The notes: a model not told the origin generated them from the letters alone. A stretch of 50,178 bases of DNA from Bacteroidales bacterium (GCA_017627955.1 JAGAFU010000003.1:1-50178), one strand, 5' to 3'; numbered from the stretch's first letter, positions 37,584-47,678 are shown. Numbers and translations are program-made.

Positions 37584-40370
37584 TTGCGTTTAAGAAAGCA
37601 TACATATACTATAATATTGGCTTTGCTCATCGCCTCCCTCGCCGGAATGACTGTTTTTGGTCAAAATCCCAGGGGGAACAGGCGTTTTGGTGGCTTTACC
37701 GGCAGGAACCGTAGTGACACCGCGGTTTCCAAGCCCCAGGTCCCCGACACTTTAAAGCTCCCTCCGCCCGACAGCATCAGCGTGTCCGACAGCCTTCCCC
37801 CGTTCGATTCGCTGGCCATGAGGCGCGATTCAATACGCCGCGCCCGTGAGGACTCTCTCGATCTTCTGGAGAAAAGTTCCCTTACCAAACCGGCATTCTC
37901 AGCCGCGAAAGACTCTTCCAAGCAAGTGTTCGCCGACGGCCAGCGGAAGATGTTTTACTGGGGTGACGTCGAGGTGACTTACGAGAACATCAAGCTGAAA
38001 GCGGACTACATGGAGTACGACATGAACACCGGGACCGTGTTCGCGAGAGGAACTTATGACACACTTACCGGCGAATGGAAGGGGCGCCCTGAGATGACCC
38101 AGGGGAAGCAGACCTACAACATGGAAGAGATCCGCTATAACTTCAACACGAGGAAAGCGAGAATAACCAACATGGTCACCCAGGAGGACGACGGGATCCT
38201 TCACGGCAAGAATATAAAGATGCTGCCGGACAGGTCGATCAACATCACTAAAGGAAAGTATACGGTCTGCGATCTGGAGCATCCGCACTATTATCTCAAG
38301 CTCTCGTCAGCCAAGGTGATAACCAAGCCTTCCCAGAAAACGGTCTTCGGCCCCGCCCATCTTGTGGTCGAGGATGTGGATCTGCCTTTCGTCACCATTC
38401 CTTTCGGCTTCATTCCAAAGCGTCCGGAGCGGGCTACAGGTATGTTGATGCCTTCTTTCGGAGAAGAGAACGCCCGCGGTTTCTACATGAGGGACGCCGG
38501 AATGTATTTCGTGATCGGGGATTATTTCGACCTGTCGATGACCGGGGATTACTACACCCTCGGATCGTGGGCGGCCAATCTCAATTCCCGTTACATGGTC
38601 AAATACAAATTCTCCGGCAACCTGGCGTTCAATTATTCCGTCGACCAGACCGGAGAGAAAGGTAGCACGGACTTTTTCCAGAGCAAGAACTTCGGCTTGA
38701 AATGGTCCCATTCCCAGGACTCAAAGGCCCATCCGGGGCAGACCTTCTCCGCCTCGGTCAACTTCTCCAGCCCTTCAAACAGCCGCTATAACTCCAGGTC
38801 GGTTTCTGAAGCACTCCAGAACCAGATATCGTCATCCATCTCGTTCTCAAAGAACTGGGCGGGAAAATTCAATTTCTCAATCAACGCCCTCCACAGCCAG
38901 AACTCAAGGGACAGCTCCTACACATTCACCCTCCCGAATTTGACATTCTCCGTCACGCGGTTCTATCCTTTCAAGATAAAGAACAGGGTCGGCAAGGAGC
39001 GCTTCTACGAGAAATTCTCCCTCGCCTACAACACGACCTTGCAGAACAAGATCAACTTCAAGGCCTCTGAGTTCGGCGGCCCCGGATTCCTCGACAAGTT
39101 CAATAACGGAATGGCCCACAACTTCAATATCGGCCTTCCGGATTTCACGCTGTTCAACTACCTGAATGTCACGCCTTCAGTGTCGTATGGAATGAATTGG
39201 TTTTTCAGGGAGACGAACGCCTATTTCAATCCTGAGACAAACAGGGTCGAGACGGAGATGGGGTCTCCCCTCTCCGCGTTCGGAGCCACTCACAATTACT
39301 CCGGATCGGTGGCCATGAGCACGAGGTTGTACGGAATGTACAATTTCGGCAAGTACCGCAAAGTGCAGGCGGTCCGCCACGTCATCTCCCCAAGCGTCAG
39401 CATGAGTTTCAGCCCCGATAAGGCGAAGGCCTTCAACGGATGGCGGGTACTTGAATATACCGACACCCTCGGCAATAAGCGGACTTACGAGTACAACAAA
39501 TACCAGGGCCAGCTGAATTCCGTGCCAGGTAAAGGACGTTCCGCCACGATGTCCCTATCCATAGGTAACAACCTGGAGGCCAAGGTGAGGGATGCCAAAG
39601 ACACGACCGGAACAGGCTCGAAGAAGATAAAGCTTCTGGACCAGTTCAACATCAACACCGGCTACAATTTCCTGGCCGACTCCCTGAAAATGAACAACGT
39701 GGGAATCACGATGTCAACGTCGATTTTCGGCAAGCTTGGCATAAACGGAAACCTCAATTTCGATCCGTACGCGATCAATGAGCGTGGTGTGAGAATCAAT
39801 AAATTCAACCTCACGCAGACCGGCGTCCCGTTGAGACTCACCAATTTCAGCGCTTCGATGTCATATTCCCTCTCCGGAAAAGGATCGGTTGACGGGAACG
39901 ACGGCCGGGGATCGGGATCGGGCGGAGGCTCAGCCGCGGACTATTACAGAAGGATTTACTACCATCCTGTGACCGGAGAATATATTCCGGGAGGTTGGCT
40001 CTATTACACCAATCCTAACGTCCCATGGAGCCTGAACTTCAACTACACCTTGTCCATGAGCCGGTCATACAGCTACACTAACGAGCAATTGTTCCGTAAA
40101 GACAATTATACCCAGACTCTCGGAGTGTCCGGGAATATTCAGTTGACTCCCAAGATGTCTGTTCAGGCACAGACGGGATGGGACTTTGTCGCGATGAAGA
40201 TGACCACGTCCCAGATGTCGTTCAAATATGACCTTCACTGTTTCAATATCGGAGTCTCATGGGTGCCTTCTGGAATGTACCAGTCGTATTCCTTTATCAT
40301 CTCAGCTAATGCCGCCGCATTGTCGGATCTGTTGAGATTCAAGAAGAGCACCAGCTACTGGGACAACTGA
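37584..40370 (+). CDS. lptD: LPS assembly outer-membrane protein LptD (LptD_2 type)
   Basis: LptD with LptE inserts lipopolysaccharide into the outer leaflet of the outer membrane. The protein has a signal peptide (HTYTIILALLIASLAGMTVFGQ), a Ser/Asp/Pro-rich stretch, and an OstA-type beta-jellyroll (FYWGDVEVTYENIKLKADYMEYDMNTG-type repeats from about residue 120). A very large barrel follows, with strand after strand of Tyr/Phe/Asn-rich sequence up to the terminal STSYWDN. VTIPFGFIPKRPERATGMLMPSFGEE is a recognisable LptD hallmark. The start is taken as TTG 37584 because it fits the promoter and signal peptide. A Gly/Ser-rich loop lies near residues 785-800. It is 70 bp upstream of rho, which has its own promoter. 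Confidence 0.88.
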   Translation: MRLRKHTYTIILALLIASLAGMTVFGQNPRGNRRFGGFTGRNRSDTAVSKPQVPDTLKLPPPDSISVSDSLPPFDSLAMRRDSIRRAREDSLDLLEKSSLTKPAFSAAKDSSKQVFADGQRKMFYWGDVEVTYENIKLKADYMEYDMNTGTVFARGTYDTLTGEWKGRPEMTQGKQTYNMEEIRYNFNTRKARITNMVTQEDDGILHGKNIKMLPDRSINITKGKYTVCDLEHPHYYLKLSSAKVITKPSQKTVFGPAHLVVEDVDLPFVTIPFGFIPKRPERATGMLMPSFGEENARGFYMRDAGMYFVIGDYFDLSMTGDYYTLGSWAANLNSRYMVKYKFSGNLAFNYSVDQTGEKGSTDFFQSKNFGLKWSHSQDSKAHPGQTFSASVNFSSPSNSRYNSRSVSEALQNQISSSISFSKNWAGKFNFSINALHSQNSRDSSYTFTLPNLTFSVTRFYPFKIKNRVGKERFYEKFSLAYNTTLQNKINFKASEFGGPGFLDKFNNGMAHNFNIGLPDFTLFNYLNVTPSVSYGMNWFFRETNAYFNPETNRVETEMGSPLSAFGATHNYSGSVAMSTRLYGMYNFGKYRKVQAVRHVISPSVSMSFSPDKAKAFNGWRVLEYTDTLGNKRTYEYNKYQGQLNSVPGKGRSATMSLSIGNNLEAKVRDAKDTTGTGSKKIKLLDQFNINTGYNFLADSLKMNNVGITMSTSIFGKLGINGNLNFDPYAINERGVRINKFNLTQTGVPLRLTNFSASMSYSLSGKGSVDGNDGRGSGSGGGSAADYYRRIYYHPVTGEYIPGGWLYYTNPNVPWSLNFNYTLSMSRSYSYTNEQLFRKDNYTQTLGVSGNIQLTPKMSVQAQTGWDFVAMKMTTSQMSFKYDLHCFNIGVSWVPSGMYQSYSFIISANAAALSDLLRFKKSTSYWDN

Positions 40371-40376
40371 TAAATC

Positions 40377-40407
40377 TTTGATTATTCGAATTTTTTGCTT
40401 ATCTTCG
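40377..40407 (+). promoter_or_regulatory. rho promoter (-33 TTTG, N19, -7 TATCTTCG)
   Basis: TTTG at 40377-40380 and TATCTTCG at 40400-40407 are separated by 19 bp, the normal spacing of Bacteroides promoters. Transcription would start near 40414, leaving a leader of about 27 nt. A 7-bp inverted repeat (40398-40404 and 40417-40423) surrounds the -7 box. Confidence 0.6.
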
Positions 40408-40440
40408 CGAAGTCTTAGATAAGAAATTTTTCCCATTTTT

Positions 40441-42354
40441 ATGCCATACAGTTTATTCGAACTCACTCAGATGAGCAGAGAGCAGCTTGAAAGCGTAGCT
40501 CAGGAACACCAGATAAAAAACGCGAGAAAAATGACGGACGAGAACCTGTCTTTCGCGATTCTCGACGCCCAGGCGACAGCGGCCTCGCTTCAGCCTCTTG
40601 ACAGGCCTAAAGCCAAGCGGGGACGCCCTAAGAAAACAGAGGCGGCTCCCAAGAAGGAAACCGCTCCGGAGCAGCGAAAAGCTGAACCCCAGGCGCAAGA
40701 GGCGAAGAGCGCGGCCCCTGAGGAGACAAGGCAGGAGCAGAAGCCGAAGGCCAAACGCGGCCGGAAGCCAAAGTCCGCCTCCCAGCCGGTTCAGGCTGAG
40801 ACCGCCACACCCGCTGCCGTTGCTGAGGAACCGGCAAGGGAAAAGGGACCCGAGGCCCCCTCGCAGGAGAAGCCGGTGTCCAAAAGAGGTCGCAAGCCCA
40901 AGAATGCCGTCAAGCCCGCTGAGGCTCCCGCAGCTCCCAAGGCAGATGCCGAGGTTCGGACTGAGGCTGTCCCCGAGCCGGTCCAATCCCCCGATCCGGC
41001 ACCTAAACAAGTGGACGGAAAGGAATTCATCCACCAACTCTTCGATGAATTGAAAGATGATCCCGCTGCCCAGGCCGACAGGGACAATTACCAGGGAAAG
41101 AAGAAAAACAAGTTCCAGGGAAAACAGAATGGCCAGCCCAACCAGAACGGCCAGAATCCCCAGAATCAGCCGAAGCAGAAAGCACCGGCCATCGAGTTCG
41201 AAGGTACCGTGGAGGCCACTGGAGTTCTGGAAATAATGCCGGACGGCTACGGTTTCCTCCGTTCTTCCGACTACAATTACCTTAACTCCCCCGATGACAT
41301 CTATGTCAGCCAGAACCAGATAAAGAGTAATGCCCTCAAGTCGGGCGACACGGTTACCGGCGAGATCCGTCCTCCAAAGGAAGGTGACAAATATTTCCCT
41401 CTTGTGAGGATCAAGTACATCAACGGTCGCACTCCGGATTATATCCGTGACCGAGTGCCGTTTGATTTCCTGACTCCCCTTTTCCCGAACGAGAAATTCA
41501 ATCTTCTCGGTCACGGGCACCAGAACGATGTTTCCTGCCGTATCGTGGACATGTTCACTCCGATCGGTAAGGGGCAGCGAGGCCTGATCGTCTCCCAGCC
41601 CAAGACTGGTAAAACGATGCTGCTCAAGTCTATAGCCAACGCCATAGCTGACAACCATCCGGAGGTCTACGAGATTGTTCTCCTCATCGACGAGCGTCCC
41701 GAGGAGGTCACCGACATGAGTCGCAGCGTCAAGGCCGAGGTCGTCGCCTCGACTTTCGACGAGCCTGCTGAGAGGCATGTCAAAGTGGCGAATATGGTCC
41801 TTGAGAAAGCCCGTCGTCTCGTCGAGTGCGGTCATGACGTCGTCATCCTGCTTGACTCGATCACAAGGCTCGCCAGGGCTTACAACACCGTGCAGCCCGC
41901 TTCAGGTAAGGTACTTACCGGTGGTGTTGACGCCAATGCCCTGCAGAAGCCGAAGAGGTTCTTCGGTGCCGCTCGTAACATCGAGGGCGGCGGATCACTG
42001 ACAATTCTCGCCACGGCCTTGACTGAGACCGGATCCAAGATGGATGACGTGATTTTCGAGGAATTCAAGGGAACCGGCAATATGGAGCTCCAGCTGGACA
42101 GGACACTCGCCAACAGGAGAATATTCCCGGCGGTCAATGTCGTTCTCTCAAGCACCAGACGTGACGACCTTCTCTACAGCAGGGATGTCGCCAACAGGAT
42201 CTGGATTCTCCGGAAACTCTTGGCCGACATGAATCCCACCGAGGCGATGAACTTCATGCTCCAGTTGATGGACGAGTACAAGACCAACGAGATGTTGCTT
42301 GACAACATGAATAAGGTCTCGCCCAGGGACGCCAAATTCTACGACTCCTATTAG
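40441..42354 (+). CDS. rho: Transcription termination factor Rho with a long disordered insertion
   Basis: Rho is the hexameric RNA helicase that ends transcription at Rho-dependent sites. The N-terminal Rho_N helix bundle is at about residues 1-45. Residues about 50-250 form a low-complexity insertion rich in Pro, Ala, Lys, Glu and Gln. It has three basic AT-hook-like motifs, RGRPKK (60-65), RGRKPK (106-111) and RGRKPK (149-154), and a Gln/Asn-rich end. The RNA-binding cold-shock-like domain follows ([18 protein letters not shown]), then the ATPase with Walker A SQPKTGKT near 384, [14 protein letters not shown] and the R-loop region. At 637 residues it is longer than the E. coli protein (419) because of the insertion. 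A similar insertion in Bacteroides thetaiotaomicron Rho has been reported to drive phase separation. Confidence 0.97.
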   Translation: MPYSLFELTQMSREQLESVAQEHQIKNARKMTDENLSFAILDAQATAASLQPLDRPKAKRGRPKKTEAAPKKETAPEQRKAEPQAQEAKSAAPEETRQEQKPKAKRGRKPKSASQPVQAETATPAAVAEEPAREKGPEAPSQEKPVSKRGRKPKNAVKPAEAPAAPKADAEVRTEAVPEPVQSPDPAPKQVDGKEFIHQLFDELKDDPAAQADRDNYQGKKKNKFQGKQNGQPNQNGQNPQNQPKQKAPAIEFEGTVEATGVLEIMPDGYGFLRSSDYNYLNSPDDIYVSQNQIKSNALKSGDTVTGEIRPPKEGDKYFPLVRIKYINGRTPDYIRDRVPFDFLTPLFPNEKFNLLGHGHQNDVSCRIVDMFTPIGKGQRGLIVSQPKTGKTMLLKSIANAIADNHPEVYEIVLLIDERPEEVTDMSRSVKAEVVASTFDEPAERHVKVANMVLEKARRLVECGHDVVILLDSITRLARAYNTVQPASGKVLTGGVDANALQKPKRFFGAARNIEGGGSLTILATALTETGSKMDDVIFEEFKGTGNMELQLDRTLANRRIFPAVNVVLSSTRRDDLLYSRDVANRIWILRKLLADMNPTEAMNFMLQLMDEYKTNEMLLDNMNKVSPRDAKFYDSY

Positions 42355-42356
42355 TC

Positions 42357-43319
42357 ATGAGGGAAAGAGACGTGTTAACTTACTTCAGGCCTCCCAAAAG
42401 GGGCCTGAAAGCGTTGTTAAAGACTGCCTCTCGCAATTTGTACTACTCCTGGGTTGTCAAACATGACAAACCGGAAAGGAACGAGAAAAGGAAGTACCAT
42501 GTCTCACTTTGCGTCATGTTCAAAGATGAGGCACCGTATCTCCGGGAATGGTTGGAGTACCACATGCTGGTTGGCGTGGACCATTTTTATCTGTACGACA
42601 ATAACTCTTCTGACGGATTTGAGAGCATCATCAGCAGTTACCAGAAAGAAGGCTTAGTCACGCTTGTGCGTTGGCCGCATGAGCATTCCCAGGTCAAGGG
42701 ATACGAGGATTGTATCAAGCGTTTCCAAGGAGAGAGCGACTGGATAGGCTTCATCGATGTGGACGAGTTCCTTGTGCCGGTGGCGGAGGAGTCACTCGTC
42801 ACTTTCCTGGACCGTTTTTCCAGGCGGCCCGCGGTCCTGGTTTACTGGAGGTATTTCGGATCGGGAGGCATGCTCACAAGGGATACGAGTCGCCTGGTGA
42901 CAGAAGACTTCGTCATCGCTTCTGAGAAGATGTTCACAAAGGGAAAATGCTTCTTCAATTCCAACTACGATTATCTGTTCGACCCCGCGAGGAACAGATC
43001 CATGTTTCACTACCTCTGGACTGTTTCAGGTGGCAAGGCAGTTACGCCAGTCGATGTTTTCGACCACACGACATATAGGGATTGGTATCCGAACAGGAGG
43101 GTGAAGGAAATCCCGGTTCAGATCAACCACTATACCGTCAAATCATTGGCCGAGTACCGGGAAAAGAATAAGAAGGGGGATGTTTATTATGACCATCCTA
43201 CCCACGGGGACAAAGTGTTCCACGACCGGGATAATAAATGCCATGTACCTGATTATCACATATTCAGGTACATGGACAAATTGAAACTCAAGTTGGCTGA
43301 GCGGGAAGCGAAGGATTAA
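42357..43319 (+). CDS. GT2/GT92-like glycosyltransferase
   Basis: This is a soluble GT-A-fold glycosyltransferase of the GT92/Glyco_tranf_2_4 type. The N-terminal half has VSLCVMFKDEAPYLREWLEYHMLVGVDHFYLYDNNSSDG, the family signature. The metal/nucleotide-sugar site is DVDEF (Asp134 and Asp136). No transmembrane segment is evident. The donor sugar and acceptor are unknown; a lipopolysaccharide core or surface glycan is plausible given lptD two genes upstream. It begins 2 bp after the rho stop, so it is cotranscribed with rho, which looks incidental. Its 3' end overlaps carB by 4 bp and carries the likely carB terminator. Confidence 0.85.
   Translation: MRERDVLTYFRPPKRGLKALLKTASRNLYYSWVVKHDKPERNEKRKYHVSLCVMFKDEAPYLREWLEYHMLVGVDHFYLYDNNSSDGFESIISSYQKEGLVTLVRWPHEHSQVKGYEDCIKRFQGESDWIGFIDVDEFLVPVAEESLVTFLDRFSRRPAVLVYWRYFGSGGMLTRDTSRLVTEDFVIASEKMFTKGKCFFNSNYDYLFDPARNRSMFHYLWTVSGGKAVTPVDVFDHTTYRDWYPNRRVKEIPVQINHYTVKSLAEYREKNKKGDVYYDHPTHGDKVFHDRDNKCHVPDYHIFRYMDKLKLKLAEREAKD
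43229..43275 (-). terminator. Possible terminator of carAB, inside the glycosyltransferase gene
   Basis: On the minus strand, 40 nt past the carB stop, a perfect 12-bp stem (arms 43241-43252 and 43264-43275, 11-nt loop) is followed by an AT-rich tail, CATTTATTAT. It lies inside the last 30 codons of the convergent glycosyltransferase gene. Confidence 0.5.
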
Positions 43320-46300
43320 TACTGATCCCAGGATTTAATCTGGATGTCGTCGATCGAAGTCCCGCAGAATGAGCGGATGAAGGCGGTGGCCAGACGGGCG
43401 TTGGTGAAGAGCGGCACGTTGAAATCGATGGCCGCCCTTCTTATTTTGTAGCCATTGGAAAGCTCCAGCTCGCTGAAGTCTTTAGGAATATTGATCACCA
43501 TGTCAATCTCCTTGTTCTGAATCATTTCCACGGCCGGCTTGAAGCGCCCCTTGAAGTTTGGATTGTCGCATTCGCTCGGCCAGAGAACCTTTGTGGAAGG
43601 GACACTGTTCTCTACCAGGTACTTGTAGGTACCAGCGGTGGCGAAGAGCTCGTAACCTTTGTCGACCAGAAGCTTGCAAGCCCCGAGCATGTCCGCTTTC
43701 TGAAGAGGGTCACCGGTCGAGAGCAAGATGCGTTTCGCCGGAATCCTTTGGCCGACGGACAAGAGAGACTTCAATATCGCCTCATTGAGATCATCCCCGA
43801 GGCAACCAACCTCGCCGGTGGAGCTCATGTCGACACCAAGCATGGGATCAGCCTCTTCCAGACGGGCGAAACTGAACTGGGAGGATTTGACTCCAACGTA
43901 ATCCAAGTCGAACGCGCTCTTCTGCGGCGCGGCAGGATGGAGCCCCAGCATGACCTTGGTGGCAAGCTCGATGAAGTCGATCTTCAAGACCTTGGAGACA
44001 AAGGGGAAGCTCCTGGAAGCCCGCAAGTTACACTCAATGACCTTAATGGCGTTCTCCTTGGCCAGGAACTGGATGTTGAAGGGGCCTGATATTCTCAAAG
44101 CATTCGCTATCGCCCTGGCGATCTTCTTGATACGGCGGACGGTCTCGACATAGAGTTTCTGGGGCGGGAACTGGATGGTGGCGTCACCGGAATGGACTCC
44201 GGCATATTCAATATGCTCCGAGATGGCGTAGGCGATGATCTCTCCCCCGTCGGCGACGGCATCGAACTCGATCTCCTTGGCCCTCTGGTAGAACTTGCTT
44301 ATGACCACGGGATGTTCCTGGGAGACCTCGGAGGCGAGGGAAAGGAAGTGCCTTAGTTTCTTCTCGTCATGGCAGACATTCATGGCGGCCCCGGAAAGGA
44401 CGTACGAAGGCCTCACCAGGACAGGGAAACCGACAGTCCTGATGAACTCCTCGACATCATCCATCGTCGTAAGTTCTTTCCATTCAGGCTGGTCCACGCC
44501 CAGGGCGTCAACGATGCTGGAGAACTTATGACGGTCCTCGGCCTTGTCGATGTCTGTGGCGCTGGTGCCTAATATAGGAACATTATGCTCGTGCAACCTC
44601 AAGGCAAGATTGTTGGGAATCTGTCCGCCCACCGAAACGACAACCCCGTGAGGCGACTCAAGCTCGATGATGTCCATGACTCGCTCATAGGTCAACTCGT
44701 CGAAATACAGGCGGTCACATTCGTCATAGTCTGTCGAGACAGTCTCCGGATTGTAGTTGATAAGGACACCCCTGTAGCCTTGCCCCTGTATGGTCTTGAG
44801 GCAGGTCACGGAGCACCAGTCAAACTCCACGGATGATCCGATGCGGTACGCCCCGGATCCCAGGACAATGACTGATTTGCCGTCATTCTCATATTCAATG
44901 TCGCTCTTGGTGCCATTGTAGGTCAGGTACAAGTAGTTGGTCATCGCTGGGAACTCGGCGGCCAATGTGTCTATCTGCTTGACCACCGGGACAATACCGA
45001 GCGATTTGCGATATTCGCGGACCTTGTCCATGTTGACGTTGGGGCTCCCCTTGTCCTTCCAGACGGCTCTCTGGATCTGGAAATCAGAGAAGCCTTCTTT
45101 CTTGGCGAGGTGAAGAAGCTCAGCCGGGACATCCTCGATCGCATCGTAGCCATGCATCTCCTCATACGTCCGGACTATGTTCTCGAGCTTATTGAGGAAC
45201 CACTTGTCGATTTTGGTGAGCTCGTGGATCTGATCCACAGTCCAACCTGCTCGCATCGCCTTGGAGATCACGAATATACGATTATCCGTAGGCTCCCTCA
45301 AAGCGGTCTCGATGTCGGCCACCTGGAGCTCCTTGTTGCCCACGAAACCGTGGGCCCCCTGGCCTATCATCCTCAGGCCCTTCTGGATGGCTTCCTCGAA
45401 GCTTCGTCCTATCGCCATGACCTCGCCGACGGATTTCATGGAGGAACCGATCTTGCGGGAGACACCGTGGAACTTGCTGAGGTCCCAACGAGGGATCTTG
45501 CAGACGATGTAGTCAAGCGCCGGTTCGAAAAATGCCGGAGTAGTCTTTGTGACGGAGTTTTTCAGGTCGAACAGGCCATAGCCGAGTCCAAGTTTGGCGG
45601 CGACGAATGCCAGCGGGTAGCCGGTGGCTTTGGACGCCAACGCCGATGAACGGCTCAATCTGGCGTTGACCTCGATCACGCGGTAATCCATGGCGTCGGG
45701 GTCGTATGCGAACTGGACGTTGCACTCACCCACTATGCCTATGTGACGCACTATTCTTATCGAAAGTTCCCGGAGGAAGTAATAGTCGTTGTTTGATAGT
45801 GTTTGCGAAGGGGCGACCACAATACTCTCACCTGTGTGGATGCCGAGCGGGTCGAAGTTTTCCATGTTACAGACCGTGACGCAGTTGTCGTAGCGGTCGC
45901 GAACCACCTCATATTCAATCTCTTTCCACCCCTTCAGGGATTTTTCGACCAGGACCTGCGGAGAGAAGGAGAAAGCTTTCTCGCATATTTCCTCAAGCTG
46001 CTCCTCGTTGTCGCAGAATCCGGACCCGAGCCCTCCGAGGGCGTAAGCGGCCCTGATGATGAGTGGGAAACCAAGCTCAGCGGCAGCCTTCTTGGCCTCC
46101 TTGATGCTGGCCGCTGGATGGGATTTGATGGTCTTTACTCCGATCTCGTCAAGCTTCTTGATGAAAAGGTCACGGTCCTCGGTGTCCATGATGGCCTGAA
46201 CAGGCGTTCCGAGCACGTTGACCCCATATTTCTCAAGCGTACCTTTCTCGTATAGCTCCACGCCGCAATTGAGGGCTGTCTGGCCTCCGAAAGAGAGCAG

Positions 46301-46555
46301 GATGCCCTGGGGACGCTCCTTGGCTATCACCTTTTCCACAAAAAAGGGAGTTACAGGGAGGAAATATATCTTGTCCGCGACTCCTTCGGAAGTCTGGACA
46401 GTGGCGATGTTCGGATTGATCAGGACTGTCTCTATCCCCTCTTCCCTCAAGGCCTTAAGGGCCTGTGAGCCGGAATAATCGAACTCTCCGGCCTGTCCTA
46501 TCTTGAGGGCGCCGGAACCGAGGATCAGAACTTTCTTTATGTCTGTGTTTCTCAT
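43316..46555 (-). CDS. carB: Carbamoyl-phosphate synthase large subunit
   Basis: CarB makes carbamoyl phosphate from bicarbonate, ammonia (from CarA) and two ATP, feeding pyrimidine and arginine synthesis. The 1079-residue protein has the two homologous ATP-grasp halves. The first begins KKVLILGSGALKIGQAGEFDYSG, with EVNARLSRSSALASKATGYPLA. The second begins KSVIVLGSGAYRIGSSVEFDWCSV, with ECNLRASRSFPFVSKVL. The C-terminal MGS-like allosteric domain has KRILLSTGDP, LFATAGTYKYL and MVINIPKD. No catalytic loss was seen. It overlaps the carA stop by 4 bp, so the subunits are translationally coupled. Confidence 0.97.
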   Translation of the reverse strand: MRNTDIKKVLILGSGALKIGQAGEFDYSGSQALKALREEGIETVLINPNIATVQTSEGVADKIYFLPVTPFFVEKVIAKERPQGILLSFGGQTALNCGVELYEKGTLEKYGVNVLGTPVQAIMDTEDRDLFIKKLDEIGVKTIKSHPAASIKEAKKAAAELGFPLIIRAAYALGGLGSGFCDNEEQLEEICEKAFSFSPQVLVEKSLKGWKEIEYEVVRDRYDNCVTVCNMENFDPLGIHTGESIVVAPSQTLSNNDYYFLRELSIRIVRHIGIVGECNVQFAYDPDAMDYRVIEVNARLSRSSALASKATGYPLAFVAAKLGLGYGLFDLKNSVTKTTPAFFEPALDYIVCKIPRWDLSKFHGVSRKIGSSMKSVGEVMAIGRSFEEAIQKGLRMIGQGAHGFVGNKELQVADIETALREPTDNRIFVISKAMRAGWTVDQIHELTKIDKWFLNKLENIVRTYEEMHGYDAIEDVPAELLHLAKKEGFSDFQIQRAVWKDKGSPNVNMDKVREYRKSLGIVPVVKQIDTLAAEFPAMTNYLYLTYNGTKSDIEYENDGKSVIVLGSGAYRIGSSVEFDWCSVTCLKTIQGQGYRGVLINYNPETVSTDYDECDRLYFDELTYERVMDIIELESPHGVVVSVGGQIPNNLALRLHEHNVPILGTSATDIDKAEDRHKFSSIVDALGVDQPEWKELTTMDDVEEFIRTVGFPVLVRPSYVLSGAAMNVCHDEKKLRHFLSLASEVSQEHPVVISKFYQRAKEIEFDAVADGGEIIAYAISEHIEYAGVHSGDATIQFPPQKLYVETVRRIKKIARAIANALRISGPFNIQFLAKENAIKVIECNLRASRSFPFVSKVLKIDFIELATKVMLGLHPAAPQKSAFDLDYVGVKSSQFSFARLEEADPMLGVDMSSTGEVGCLGDDLNEAILKSLLSVGQRIPAKRILLSTGDPLQKADMLGACKLLVDKGYELFATAGTYKYLVENSVPSTKVLWPSECDNPNFKGRFKPAVEMIQNKEIDMVINIPKDFSELELSNGYKIRRAAIDFNVPLFTNARLATAFIRSFCGTSIDDIQIKSWDQY

Positions 46556-47628
46556 AACTTACCGATGAATTCGTCAAAGAGGAAATTGGTGTCTGTAGGG
46601 CCGCTGGAGGCCTCAGGATGGAATTGAACGGAACAGAAAGGCTTGCTCTTGTGGCGGATGCCTTCGTTGGTGCCGTCGTTCATATTCACGAACCAGGGCT
46701 CCCAGTCTTTTCCGAGAGTCTTGTCGTCGACGGCGAAACCGTGGTTCTGGGATGTGATGAAGCAGCGGTTAGTGCCGACCATCCGGACCGGCTGGTTGTG
46801 GCTGCGGTGACCGTATTTAAGCTTGTAGGTGTTGGCTCCGCCGGCCCTCGCGAGCAACTGGTTGCCCATGCATATTCCGAAAATTGGTTTGTCTCCTTCC
46901 ATGGCCTTGCGGAGGTTTGCGACGGTAATGTTGCAGAACTGTGGATTGCCCGGGCCGTTTGAGATGAAGAGGCCATCGTAGTCGAGGGTGTTGAAATCAA
47001 AGTCCCAGGGGACCCTGATGACCTTCACTCCCCTGTCCATGAAGCAACGGAGGATGTTGTGCTTGACGCCGCAATCAACCATGACGACGGTTTTGTCTCC
47101 CGTTCCGTAAGTGATTGGTTCTTTGCAGCTCACAAGAGCGATCTGGTTGACCAGGTTTGGATCGTCCACCGGGAAATCCTTGGTGACCCCGTCAGGGACG
47201 ATCATGCCGAGCATCGAGCCTCTCTCCCTTAAAGTTTGTGTCACCGCACGAGTGTCTATTCCGAATATTCCCGGAATCCGGTGCTCCTTCAACCATTCGT
47301 CGAGGCTCTTGACAGCGTCCCAGTGGCTGTAGTCAAAGGAATAGTCGCTGATGACCAATCCCCTGACCCAGATTATCTCCGACTCGAAGTTGCGGGAGAT
47401 CCCGTTCTGGTCCGGACCCTCCATGGGAACGCCATAATTACCTATAAGAGGGTAACTTACGGTGAGGATCTGACCCGAATATGACGGGTCGGTAAGGCTC
47501 TCCGGATAGCCGACCATGGCGGTCGAGAAAACCACTTCGCCATCAGTCGGTCCCTCATGGCCGAATGAGAACCCGCGGAATTCCATTCCGTTCTCAAGAC
47601 GCAGTGTCGCTCCTTTTCTTTCTTTCAT
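46552..47628 (-). CDS. carA: Carbamoyl-phosphate synthase small subunit (glutamine amidotransferase)
   Basis: CarA hydrolyses glutamine and passes ammonia to CarB. The 358-residue protein has the N-terminal CPSase_sm_chain domain (GEVVFSTAMVGYPESLTDPSYSGQ) and the class I glutamine amidotransferase domain. GLFISNGPGNP forms the oxyanion region, Cys253 in FGICMGNQ is the nucleophile, and VQFHPEASSGPTD carries the His/Glu of the triad. In most CarA proteins the nucleophile motif reads GICLGHQ; the Asn in place of His is a conservative difference. It is first in the carAB operon and is preceded by a leader with a candidate attenuator. Confidence 0.96.
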   Translation of the reverse strand: MKERKGATLRLENGMEFRGFSFGHEGPTDGEVVFSTAMVGYPESLTDPSYSGQILTVSYPLIGNYGVPMEGPDQNGISRNFESEIIWVRGLVISDYSFDYSHWDAVKSLDEWLKEHRIPGIFGIDTRAVTQTLRERGSMLGMIVPDGVTKDFPVDDPNLVNQIALVSCKEPITYGTGDKTVVMVDCGVKHNILRCFMDRGVKVIRVPWDFDFNTLDYDGLFISNGPGNPQFCNITVANLRKAMEGDKPIFGICMGNQLLARAGGANTYKLKYGHRSHNQPVRMVGTNRCFITSQNHGFAVDDKTLGKDWEPWFVNMNDGTNEGIRHKSKPFCSVQFHPEASSGPTDTNFLFDEFIGKL

Positions 47629-47638
47629 GTTTTTCTAC

Positions 47639-47678
47639 AAAATAAAAACGACCATCTCAAATAATAATGAAATGGTCG
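47639..47678 (-). terminator. Candidate transcription attenuator in the carAB leader
   Basis: On the minus strand, immediately before carA, a 10-bp stem with one G-U pair (arms 47669-47678 and 47649-47658, 10-nt AT-rich loop) is followed by TTTTTATTTT. The divergent gene upstream (mnmE) needs no terminator here, so the element most likely controls entry into carAB. The T-rich run ends about 10 nt before the ATG. The leader ORF stop codon lies at the edge of the loop and stem, so a ribosome finishing it would cover the 5' arm. Regulation by pyrimidines or arginine is an inference. Confidence 0.65.

Noticed and set aside
40453-41835. 460-codon minus-strand open frame opposite rho
   Set aside because: It is the complement of the low-complexity rho insertion, which explains its Leu/Gly/Arg-rich composition.
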